Part shown: in pieces, positions 15,174 through 21,640 of the stretch
Numbering within the stretch: position 1 is the first letter of the stretch
How the letters are laid out: every line of letters begins with the position of its first letter
Origin: Euryarchaeota archaeon UBA170
GTDB taxonomy: Archaea > Thermoplasmatota > Poseidoniia > Poseidoniales > Thalassarchaeaceae
Reading direction: 5' to 3'
Length of the DNA: 21,640 bases
Assembly: GCA_002499345.1 (NCBI GenBank)
Contig: DALF01000070.1
Location: 1-21,640, forward strand
Notes under the pieces: model-generated
The model's input: only the letters and a program-made list of their open reading frames with translations
What the model was told of the DNA's origin: nothing
Databases searched by the model: none
Made by a program: the position numbers and the translations under genes

Positions 15174-16280
15174 TCAGTATCCAAGCCCAATGCCATCTAG
15201 CTTCTCTGGGAGGTAAGTATCAGTAACGAAGTCAAGTCCATACTTGGCCAACGACTGTTGCTCGGCCTTCTTGCCCATTTCCTGCATGAGCTTAATCTGT
15301 TCCTGCCACCAACCTGTATTGAATCTGGGGTCACTCAACTCAGCTTCTAATGCACCGGTGTCTTGTTTTGACAGATCATCACTTGGGAGGTCATATGCGA
15401 GTATGTCGTCAGCTGTTATCCCCAGGTATGTAGCCTCTTTAGTCGCCAGATATTCGGATATATGCGCAGTCTTAATCGCTCCATAAGCTATACTGGCGAA
15501 TATTCTGAATGACCATGGGTCACAGTCAGTAAATACGACTATTGGCTTCTTCCACTCATCACTAATTCTTCTCATAATCCTTCTTGTAGATCTAGCAGGT
15601 TGTCCCTTCAGGTGAATAAGTGCACATCTTGCCTCCTCATCAAAACCATTCTCGATCAGCCTATCAAACATCCCACCAGTTTCGATTGCCATCACAAAGT
15701 CAATGTCCTCATCAACCAGCTTGAGTTTCTCTTCTTCAACATTGTAAGGTACTCCATATCCAGAGTCACCTACGTCATCCCTGCAGTTTATTGTCATCCA
15801 CTCTCCTCTTCTGTTCCTCTCTTCAACAGTAATATTGCCAATGATTCTCGCACCATCTTCCTCAGGCCTTAGTTTGAAATCCTCTCTCAGACACTTTGTT
15901 ACTATCTCTAGATCCTCAGCCAGATTATTACTTTCATTTTGTGAGCCAAATTTACCATTTCCCCAGCCCTCAGAGATGTAGTACATTTCTCTTAGCGTGG
16001 AAGACTTCCCTGAATCAATCATTTCTTCTATGAATTCTGTGATATGGAGAGTCCTCAACAGTTGTCTGGCAGAGCCCAACTTGGTTGCATCTCTAACGGT
16101 CTTACTTTTCCCATACTTGAAGACACCAAGCCTATTATCAAAAGAAATATTGCTTTTTGACCTGACAGGTAGAGTCATTCTGGGCGGCTCGCCCCTCTGC
16201 ATTCTGTTATGCATCTCAGCCGCTACTTGGTGTAATGAGTCTACTACCTGTTCTCTGCTCTTTCTAGTCGATTCACTCAT
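15174..16280 (-). CDS. top6A: DNA topoisomerase VI subunit A
   Basis: The DNA-cleaving subunit of type IIB topoisomerase VI, related to Spo11. In an A2B2 complex with Top6B it breaks both strands to pass one duplex through another, relaxing and decatenating DNA. The 5Y-CAP (winged-helix) domain contains LREMYYIS with the paired tyrosines 100-101, one of which (probably the second) makes the 5'-phosphotyrosyl link. The Toprim domain has Glu200 in MAIETGG and Asp252/Asp254 in FTDCDPWS, which bind magnesium. The length of 368 residues is normal. Its ATG overlaps the top6B stop (ATGA). A strong Shine-Dalgarno, GGAGGGTGAT on the minus strand (16295 to 16286), stands ten bases before the start, inside the top6B coding end. 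Confidence 0.96.
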   Translation of the reverse strand: MSESTRKSREQVVDSLHQVAAEMHNRMQRGEPPRMTLPVRSKSNISFDNRLGVFKYGKSKTVRDATKLGSARQLLRTLHITEFIEEMIDSGKSSTLREMYYISEGWGNGKFGSQNESNNLAEDLEIVTKCLREDFKLRPEEDGARIIGNITVEERNRRGEWMTINCRDDVGDSGYGVPYNVEEEKLKLVDEDIDFVMAIETGGMFDRLIENGFDEEARCALIHLKGQPARSTRRIMRRISDEWKKPIVVFTDCDPWSFRIFASIAYGAIKTAHISEYLATKEATYLGITADDILAYDLPSDDLSKQDTGALEAELSDPRFNTGWWQEQIKLMQEMGKKAEQQSLAKYGLDFVTDTYLPEKLDGIGLGY

Positions 16281-18373
16281 TGTTCATCACCCTCCATACC
16301 GAACCAGTCTGTATCAGCAGAAGGAGCCATATCTGCAATCATAGGGTCTCTAGGCTCATCTACATCGACATCGGAAAAGACCTGAGATCCCATATCGGCT
16401 CTTACAGGAGTCCCTTCCTTAGCTCTAACCTCCTCAACTGCGGCTTCCAAGGCCTCAGTCTTGCGTTGCTCTTCTAGTAACGCCTCATCCATCTTAGTTG
16501 CTCCGATAATCTCACCATTCCCTCTGAAGAAGATATCCGCCTCGTTCCAATCTCCCTTTGATAGACCAGATATGCCAAACTCCAGGACAGTAGAAGTCCC
16601 TGGATCTAAAGTATCCAACCTCCAAGCCCATAGCCCCCTTGCTTCCTTTCTTCCTCCCTTTGGGTTATACTCCATCGAGGTCCCATTGCTTTCTGGCCAT
16701 TTGGCCAATATCGTATACGCCCTAGCTCTGGCAGTGTAGTTGTGTATGGTTATCGAACACATCGAAAGCCGCCTTTCTTTATCCCATGAGAGTACTTCTT
16801 CTAAAAAGACAGCATTCATAATCTGCGTTATTACAGGTGCTAAATCAGGCTCTTCCCTACCAAGTAATTCTGACGACTTCTTAGAAATTTCAGGGAGTAT
16901 AATATTTACAAGCTCGAACTTTTCCTTGGCCTTCTTTCTCTGAGAGTCCTTCTTGAGATGATTTTTGAGGCCCCTGCCCACCTCCAGCATTGCTTTCCTA
17001 ATCTCCTCAAATACTTCTTCATTGTACGAGACCGCCTCTTTTGCTTCACTAGTGAATTGAACATTGGTTGAGGCTAGGTGTATAAGAATAGCAGCGGGTC
17101 CCTTTGGAATTCCAGCTCCGCCCGGCTGTTCCAAACCATAATTTTTCCAATTTACTGCTTCGAGGGATTTGGTCAGAAGACATCCTCCCTGTTGGTACAT
17201 CAGGGGGACTCTGTTGGCAAATCTCAGAATTTCTATGGGCCCATCAGAAGTAAGATCTCCTCCGAAAACTAAGCCAACTTCAATTTGGAAAGGATTACCC
17301 TGGCTTACCGAAGGACTCCTCGTCACAGTAGACGCGAAGCGAGAATCTATAGCCTTTGATAGCCCCTTTTTAATTAGCAAGTCTTCGATTGGAGAGAGGC
17401 AGTCCATGGGAGGCTTGAGTAACTTAACAGTCTGAAAAGCCGTAATCATTGTCTTCGCCTCTTCTGCTTTGATCCTCTTGGGGGTTCTCCCCTCCTCTAC
17501 TTCTGCCATTGCCAATATTTCCTTAGCCGCCCTTGGACTAACTCCAGAGAAATTATGCTTTAGGAAAGAAGTCATCTTCCTGTCATTTGCCTCTCTTAGC
17601 ATTCTCTGCAATGTGCCAAGCTGTATTCCATGAGGGTGTGGCTTGATTTCCTCGACTACCCTGGGTAGTTTGTTACTGGTCCTAACCCAGTCGCCCTCTT
17701 CAATCACAGAGCCCTCTCTATCTAATACAACCAGCGATATTGAAGCATGGGGATTGACAATGGAGGTCATTCTGAGATATTGAAATACAGATTTTTTGCC
17801 TCTCTGATACTTCGCCTTCATTTGTGTTCTTATCCTTAGGCCATGGGAAACCTCATCTCCAGTTCTTTCATCTATCCATATGTCTCGCTTCTCACCAGAT
17901 TTAATCGCCTTATTCTTCTTGGTATCCACTCCAAGATCGACATAAACCGCCGAAGAATCGCTTCTTATCTTCGAGACTACATGAGTCTTTGAACCCGTAG
18001 TTAGTTGGCTGTACATGACAACCCCAGTTATCCCTATGCCTTGTTGTCCCCTTGTCTGTCTTATGGCATGAAACCTCGAGCCGAGAAGAAATTTTCCGAA
18101 CACGTTCTCGATTGCATCCCTTGGTATTCCCGGACCGTTGTCCTGTGTGATTAACTCCAGCTCATCCCCCTTTGTTCTCCTTATTTCTACTCGGATATCT
18201 GGTAGAATTCGTGCTTCTTCGCATGCATCAAGAGAGTTATCAACTGATTCTTTAACAGCAGTAATCACAGCTCTTGGTAAAGTATCGAAACCAAGGAAAT
18301 GCTTATTCTTCTCGAAGAACTCACTTATTGATATCTGCTTCTGCTTGCTTGAAATTTCCTCTGCTTCGTTCAT
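16277..18373 (-). CDS. top6B: DNA topoisomerase VI subunit B (GHKL ATPase)
   Basis: The ATPase subunit of topoisomerase VI; ATP binding closes the B-subunit gate and drives cleavage by Top6A. The GHKL Bergerat fold is clear near the N-terminus: ESVDNSLDAC with the catalytic Glu and Mg-binding Asn, DNGPGIP, and the ATP-lid motif RGQQGIGITG. A helix-two-turn-helix and transducer domain follow, then a C-terminal Ig-like part (about 570-640) and an acidic tail of about 80 residues. I chose ATG 18373, giving 698 residues: it begins MNEAEEISSK as expected for the family, and GGAGG lies seven bases upstream. An ATG at 18400 would add MGGPGGGIR, which is that ribosome-binding region translated. The total is long for the family (about 530-660), mainly through the tail. 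Confidence 0.95.
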   Translation of the reverse strand: MNEAEEISSKQKQISISEFFEKNKHFLGFDTLPRAVITAVKESVDNSLDACEEARILPDIRVEIRRTKGDELELITQDNGPGIPRDAIENVFGKFLLGSRFHAIRQTRGQQGIGITGVVMYSQLTTGSKTHVVSKIRSDSSAVYVDLGVDTKKNKAIKSGEKRDIWIDERTGDEVSHGLRIRTQMKAKYQRGKKSVFQYLRMTSIVNPHASISLVVLDREGSVIEEGDWVRTSNKLPRVVEEIKPHPHGIQLGTLQRMLREANDRKMTSFLKHNFSGVSPRAAKEILAMAEVEEGRTPKRIKAEEAKTMITAFQTVKLLKPPMDCLSPIEDLLIKKGLSKAIDSRFASTVTRSPSVSQGNPFQIEVGLVFGGDLTSDGPIEILRFANRVPLMYQQGGCLLTKSLEAVNWKNYGLEQPGGAGIPKGPAAILIHLASTNVQFTSEAKEAVSYNEEVFEEIRKAMLEVGRGLKNHLKKDSQRKKAKEKFELVNIILPEISKKSSELLGREEPDLAPVITQIMNAVFLEEVLSWDKERRLSMCSITIHNYTARARAYTILAKWPESNGTSMEYNPKGGRKEARGLWAWRLDTLDPGTSTVLEFGISGLSKGDWNEADIFFRGNGEIIGATKMDEALLEEQRKTEALEAAVEEVRAKEGTPVRADMGSQVFSDVDVDEPRDPMIADMAPSADTDWFGMEGDEQ
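16286..16295 (-). promoter_or_regulatory. Strong Shine-Dalgarno of top6A
   Basis: On the minus strand this reads GGAGGGTGAT, close to the archaeal 16S-complementary GGAGGTGAT. The GGAGG core is followed by ten bases and then the top6A ATG at 16280. It supports independent initiation at the 4-base top6B-top6A overlap. Most other genes here show no such site. Confidence 0.7.
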
Positions 18374-18380
18374 GCGAATC

Positions 18381-18385
18381 CCTCC
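18381..18385 (-). promoter_or_regulatory. Shine-Dalgarno deciding the top6B start
   Basis: Minus-strand GGAGG at 18385 to 18381 sits seven bases before ATG 18373. Taking ATG 18400 instead would place this site inside the reading frame, so it favours the shorter protein. Confidence 0.65.
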
Positions 18386-18534
18386 ACCAGGTCCTCCCAT
18401 TACCTAATGTAACGGGGCCTGCTTATGGTTGCACGAACCCGCACACTGATACCTATTGAATGATACTGATTACACACTCACCAAAACCACTTTTCTAAAC
18501 ATGAAGCGAATCTCCAATCAAAGCTTGATTACAA

Positions 18535-18560
18535 CATATTATATGTGTTGAAAGAAATTT
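18535..18560 (+). promoter_or_regulatory. Probable promoter/operator of the fasciclin-cupredoxin gene
   Basis: The 205-base divergent gap between top6B and the fasciclin gene holds a dyad CATAT-T-ATATG at 18535-18545, followed by AAAGAAATTT at 18551-18560, 19 bases before ATG 18579. Either AT-rich block could be the TATA element of a short-leader transcript, and the dyad could be an operator. Assigned by position and composition only. Confidence 0.35.
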
Positions 18561-18578
18561 GATACAGTCTTTGATAAC

Positions 18579-20555
18579 ATGAACTACAATCGAGCCGCTA
18601 TGAATAACAGAGTTACTATGATGACAATGCTAGTGATTGCCAGCTTGATGGTATCGCCCATAGTCGTCGCGGACAACACTGAGGACATACCAACGAACGC
18701 CCAGAATACCGGAGTGCACGATTCCCTAGTAGCGGCCTTGTCGCATGCAGGACTCGTTTCAGCATTGCAGGCTGACGGACCTTTCACTGTCTTCGCACCG
18801 ACTGACGATGCATTTGCCGCCGCAGGAATCGATCTCACTACATTCGACACTGATGAGGAGAATGCAACACTGAGTGCTATATTGCTGTATCACGTCGTGA
18901 GCGACTCAGTCGCCGCCTCAGATGTCGTTGATGGGATGTCTGCCGACACACTCAATGGCGATGCCCTGTCGTTCAGCGTAACCGATGGTACAGTAATGGT
19001 AAACGATGCAACAGTCACAACCGCAGATGTGATGGCTTCGAATGGAATCATCCACGTGATCGACAAGGTTCTCATGCCACCAGCTGATTTGGTAGACATT
19101 CCAACAGTAGCCCAGGGCACTGGAATCCACACCGCTCTAGTTGCAGCTGTAGTTCAAGCAGAGCTATTGACGACACTGCAGGGCGAAGGACCATTCACGG
19201 TCTTCGCTCCAACAGATGACGCATTCACAGCAGCCGGGATAGACCTAGCCGCACTCGACACCGATGAGGGCAAGGCAACACTGACTGACATCTTGCTCTA
19301 CCACGTAGTCGCAGGGGCAGTACCATCATCCGCAGTCACTAACGGCATGTCCGCTCAGGCTGTCAACGGAGATGACCTATCATTCACAGTCGGTGAAGGA
19401 GTAATGGTAAACGATGCAAACGTCGTACTAGCCGACGTACTAGCATCCAACGGCATCATCCACGTGATCGACAAGGTTCTCATGCCACCAGCGGAAGTAA
19501 CCGAAGCCGATGGAGAAATCTGCTACAACATGGCAACGCACACAATTGCCGCTGGGGCTTCGTTTGCTGAGTGCATGGCATATGCCTACTACGAGGACTT
19601 TGAGATGAATGGACAGACATTCACTGGTTGCTACAACACTGTCACTCACACATTGACCATGTTAAGCCAGGCAGAGTGTGAGGCATACATGTGGACTCCT
19701 GCTGTTGATATTGCAATGACAGCTGGCGCTACCACTATCCATAACTCTCTAGTCGCCGCTCTAGCACAAGCAGAGCTAGTTGCGACACTGCAGGGCGAAG
19801 GACCATTCACAGTCTTCGCTCCAACAGATGACGCGTTTGCAGCGGCAGGAATAGATCTTGCAGCGCTTGATAACGATGAGGGCAAGGCACTTCTAGCAGA
19901 TATTCTGCTATACCATGTGGTATCCGGAGAAGTCCCTTCCTCAGCAGTCATTGATGGGTTGGTAGCTACCGCAGTCAATGGAGACGACCTTTCGTTCACA
20001 GTAGCTGACGGAGTCATGGTTAACGACGCAAATGTTGTGCTAGCAGACGTACCTGCATCGAATGGAGTCATTCATGTCATAGACAAGGTTCTCATGCCGC
20101 CAACAGACGAACCAGTACTTCCTGAGGGATGTGACTATGTTATCGGAATAGATGAGTCAGGATATGCATATGACACAACCGACTTGTCCGTTGACGTAGG
20201 CCAGACTGTATGTTGGATATGGGAAGATGAGTCAATGGCCCACAACGTAGCTCAGATTGAGAATGAGGGAGATACTAGTAGAATGCTCGGCGGAATGTAC
20301 AGCGGTATGGCTATGGTCTCCTTGGATTACAGAGTTACATTCGATGAGGATCAGACTTTCTTGTACATCTGCGAGCCACATGCCACCATGGACATGGTCG
20401 GCAAGGTTGTCGTAGGAACAGGAGTCATGGAAGAGGTCGACGAACCAGATAACGATTCTGAAACCGACAGCGTTCCAGGATTCACTGCTGGACTATCAGG
20501 GATTGCACTTGCCGCCGCCGTCATCATGTACGGTGGTAGAAAGTCAGAACTGTAG
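18579..20555 (+). CDS. Secreted protein with three fasciclin domains, a Cys-rich insert, a cupredoxin domain and a PGF-CTERM-like anchor
   Basis: 658 residues. A signal peptide ends near VVA31 (ATG at residue 8 is an alternative start). Fasciclin (FAS1) domains lie at about 36-170, 172-304 and 376-509, each with GPFTVFAPTDDAF, a YHVV segment and a closing IHVIDKVLMPP strand. FAS1 domains mediate adhesion. Between domains 2 and 3 is a small Cys-rich insert made of two related units (Cys315/Cys332 and Cys351/Cys367, each opening CYNxxTHT). A plastocyanin-type cupredoxin follows (about 514-615) with all four copper ligands: His555, Cys598, His601 and Met606 in CEPHATMDM. The C-terminus has an acidic linker, PGFT (633-636), a hydrophobic stretch and GGRK, the layout of archaeosortase signals. 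It may be an electron-carrying or copper-binding adhesin at the cell surface. Confidence 0.93.
   Translation: MNYNRAAMNNRVTMMTMLVIASLMVSPIVVADNTEDIPTNAQNTGVHDSLVAALSHAGLVSALQADGPFTVFAPTDDAFAAAGIDLTTFDTDEENATLSAILLYHVVSDSVAASDVVDGMSADTLNGDALSFSVTDGTVMVNDATVTTADVMASNGIIHVIDKVLMPPADLVDIPTVAQGTGIHTALVAAVVQAELLTTLQGEGPFTVFAPTDDAFTAAGIDLAALDTDEGKATLTDILLYHVVAGAVPSSAVTNGMSAQAVNGDDLSFTVGEGVMVNDANVVLADVLASNGIIHVIDKVLMPPAEVTEADGEICYNMATHTIAAGASFAECMAYAYYEDFEMNGQTFTGCYNTVTHTLTMLSQAECEAYMWTPAVDIAMTAGATTIHNSLVAALAQAELVATLQGEGPFTVFAPTDDAFAAAGIDLAALDNDEGKALLADILLYHVVSGEVPSSAVIDGLVATAVNGDDLSFTVADGVMVNDANVVLADVPASNGVIHVIDKVLMPPTDEPVLPEGCDYVIGIDESGYAYDTTDLSVDVGQTVCWIWEDESMAHNVAQIENEGDTSRMLGGMYSGMAMVSLDYRVTFDEDQTFLYICEPHATMDMVGKVVVGTGVMEEVDEPDNDSETDSVPGFTAGLSGIALAAAVIMYGGRKSEL
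19047..19084 (+). repeat. Exact 38-base repeat, copy 1 (end of fasciclin domain 1)
   Basis: Identical over 38 bases to 19455-19492. Both encode the IIHVIDKVLMPPA strand closing a fasciclin domain. The match includes silent positions, while the third domain's copy (near 20068-20101) differs at several silent sites. This suggests a recent duplication or gene conversion between domains 1 and 2. Confidence 0.9.
19455..19492 (+). repeat. Exact 38-base repeat, copy 2 (end of fasciclin domain 2)
   Basis: Second copy of the repeat at 19047-19084, read by eye as identical at every base, at the matching position in fasciclin domain 2. Confidence 0.9.
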
Positions 20556-20566
20556 ACGTAAAAAGC

Positions 20567-20619
20567 CCTTCACTGGGAGAAAACATCCGGCTTCCATGCC
20601 GTGATTCTCCCAGTGAAGG
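20567..20619. terminator. Long hairpin between convergent genes, likely bidirectional terminator
   Basis: CCTTCACTGGGAGAA (20567-20581) and TTCTCCCAGTGAAGG (20605-20619) are a perfect 15-bp inverted repeat around a 23-base loop, which holds a smaller CGGC/GCCG stem (20588-20591, 20598-20601). It starts 12 bases after the fasciclin gene stop and includes the last codons and stop of the minus-strand aconitase-family gene. No long T-tract follows on the plus strand; on the minus strand TTTTTACG lies just beyond. A shared 3' end or RNA-stabilising hairpin is the simplest reading. Confidence 0.6.
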
Positions 20620-21640
20620 CACTAGTCATCACTGTCAATGGACTAGCAAGATACAATTTACCAGGCCCGGATCTTCCTTGGAAATTTCTGTTAATCGCAG
20701 AAACCGTAACTTGTTCAGAATCCTCACTAACGCCCGGGCCGGCTCCGATACATGCTCCACAACCAGGATCAATGAGATGTATTCCCACCTCTTGAAATAT
20801 CTTCGTCCAACCCTTCTGTTCAGAGAGCTCCTTGACAGACTTAGATCCGAATTGGATATAGCATTCTACATCTTCTGCAACCCTAAGGCCTGCTTCCAGA
20901 GCCGCTTCACAGACCATAGCATAGAATGAGAAATCATCATCCTTACCTGCTGTACAGGACCCAGCATATGCTATATCTATTCGAACATCTCCAAGCTCAT
21001 CGATATACGCTCCATTGGTTGGATCCGAAGGAATACCATCGTCTGGATTTCCAGGATGGGCAACCATTGGTCTGATTTCCTGGAGGTTTATCTCGTGAGT
21101 CCCCCCATCATAGTGAGCCCCTTCATCAGGTAGAACGAATGAACTCCTTATCTGCTCTTCAGTAAGATCATGACGTCTGCCCAATAACCACTCCACAGTT
21201 CTTTCATCAGCCTCACAAATCCCAGTCTTGGCACTACATTCCGTAGCCATATTGCAAAGAGTAGCCCGCTCATCCATAGAGAGACTTGCCAAACCTGGTC
21301 CTCCGAATTCCATACTTCTATCCAAGGTCTCTGAGTTTGCTGCGTATTTCCAAAGAATATGTAGGATGATATCCTTAGCCGTACAACCGGGATGTAGCTC
21401 ACCAACTAATTTGAATCTGATACTCTCTGGTACGCTGACGAATGAAAATTGGTTGTAAACCAGATTTGCATACTCCGTTGAACCAACTCCATAGGATAGT
21501 GCATTTGATGCCCCTCCCATGCATGTGTGTGAGTCCGTCGCTTGGATGAAGTCTCCAACATCTATGAACTCCTCCCTCGCAACCTGATGACATATCCCCG
21601 GGCTTATTCCCCCCACTGCCGAATAATCTCTGACCCCGGT
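20570..21640 (-). CDS. Aconitase/3-isopropylmalate dehydratase large-subunit family enzyme (N-terminus beyond window)
   Basis: A partial gene; the frame stays open through the right edge, with TGVRDYSAVGG before the first possible GTG at 21616, so perhaps 80-110 N-terminal residues are missing. These enzymes isomerise hydroxy acids by dehydration and rehydration using a 4Fe-4S cluster. Family hallmarks are GICHQV, TDSHTCMGGASNAL with the substrate-binding DSHT, GVGSTE, GSCTAG (first cluster Cys), DPGCGACIG (two cluster Cys) and NRNFQGRSGPGKLYLASP near the end. The GSCTxG and PGCGxC spacing favours the LeuC/homoaconitase branch over classical AcnA, but the substrate (isopropylmalate, homoaconitate, citrate) cannot be decided without the small subunit, which is not in the window. 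The usual Asn of GSCTNG is Ala. It converges on the fasciclin gene. Confidence 0.87.
   Translation of the reverse strand, partial: TGVRDYSAVGGISPGICHQVAREEFIDVGDFIQATDSHTCMGGASNALSYGVGSTEYANLVYNQFSFVSVPESIRFKLVGELHPGCTAKDIILHILWKYAANSETLDRSMEFGGPGLASLSMDERATLCNMATECSAKTGICEADERTVEWLLGRRHDLTEEQIRSSFVLPDEGAHYDGGTHEINLQEIRPMVAHPGNPDDGIPSDPTNGAYIDELGDVRIDIAYAGSCTAGKDDDFSFYAMVCEAALEAGLRVAEDVECYIQFGSKSVKELSEQKGWTKIFQEVGIHLIDPGCGACIGAGPGVSEDSEQVTVSAINRNFQGRSGPGKLYLASPLTVMTSAFTGRITAWKPDVFSQ

Noticed and set aside
15997..16344. Open frames of 65-115 codons on the plus strand opposite top6A and top6B
   Set aside because: They lie wholly opposite two well-supported enzymes, have no recognisable domains, and are cysteine- and serine-rich in the way expected of reverse-strand shadows.
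8118..18499. Recurring TTCTAAA strings upstream of 8156, 14055 and 18579, considered as a shared promoter or regulator motif
   Set aside because: Distances to the start codons differ widely (about 38, 54 and 86 bases) and the same heptamer occurs inside coding regions (for example near 3018, 14791 and 16797).
1..21640. CRISPR arrays, insertion sequences, integrase/attachment sites, phage genes or defence systems
   Set aside because: No regularly spaced repeats, no transposase or integrase motifs, and no nuclease or effector genes were seen; the only long repeats are the fasciclin-coding ones.

Overview
The window reads as a compact archaeal chromosome segment. Archaeal information-processing genes are present: a separate GMP synthase glutaminase subunit, an Rpo12 zinc-ribbon RNA polymerase subunit, a replication factor C clamp-loader AAA+ protein and both subunits of DNA topoisomerase VI. 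They sit beside a bacterial/eukaryotic-looking glycerolipid acyltransferase, very large secreted beta-propeller and Ig-like proteins, and a fasciclin/cupredoxin protein ending in a PGF-CTERM-like signal. That mix, the moderate GC and the near absence of spacers suggest a marine Thermoplasmatota lineage such as Poseidoniales (Marine Group II). The lineage is inferred from gene content, not from a marker-gene tree.

Layout. 10-85: tRNA-Asp(GTC), minus strand. 159-2284: plus-strand guaAA, rpo12 and an RFC-like AAA+ gene. 2303-2380: tRNA-Arg(CCT), minus strand. 2484-8058: five plus-strand genes with short gaps or overlaps: an unknown four-TM protein, an SdhA-like flavoprotein, a HIT-family hydrolase, a GPAT/PlsC-type acyltransferase with C-terminal TM helices, and a DUF2299-like protein. 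8156-13228: a 1690-residue membrane-anchored surface protein. 13229-13966: an ArsR-like winged-helix regulator converging on it with no spacer. 14055-15136: two small membrane proteins of unknown role, converging. 15174-18373: topoisomerase VI as a minus-strand top6B-top6A operon with a 4-nt overlap. 18579-20555: a protein with three fasciclin domains and a cupredoxin domain. 20570-21640: the C-terminal part of an aconitase/isopropylmalate-dehydratase-family enzyme, running off the right edge. No gap exceeds 300 bases.

How the parts fit. The left third is housekeeping: purine synthesis, transcription, clamp loading and tRNAs. The five-gene run may be cotranscribed; the acyltransferase is the clearest functional clue and would fit synthesis of ester-linked, bacterial-type phospholipids. 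The two large secreted proteins are cell-surface products with different anchors: one has a transmembrane helix plus a cytoplasmic tail, the other a probable archaeosortase-type signal.

Most notable observations: (i) a von Willebrand A domain that appears to be inserted inside blade 4 of a seven-bladed propeller; (ii) a flavoprotein of the SdhA family lacking the family's substrate-binding residues; (iii) a clamp-loader ATPase with altered Walker B and sensor-1 residues; (iv) an Rpo12 carrying a second N-terminal zinc ribbon; (v) a 15-bp perfect inverted repeat between convergent genes, overlapping a stop codon. I found no CRISPR array, insertion sequence, phage module or recognisable defence system.
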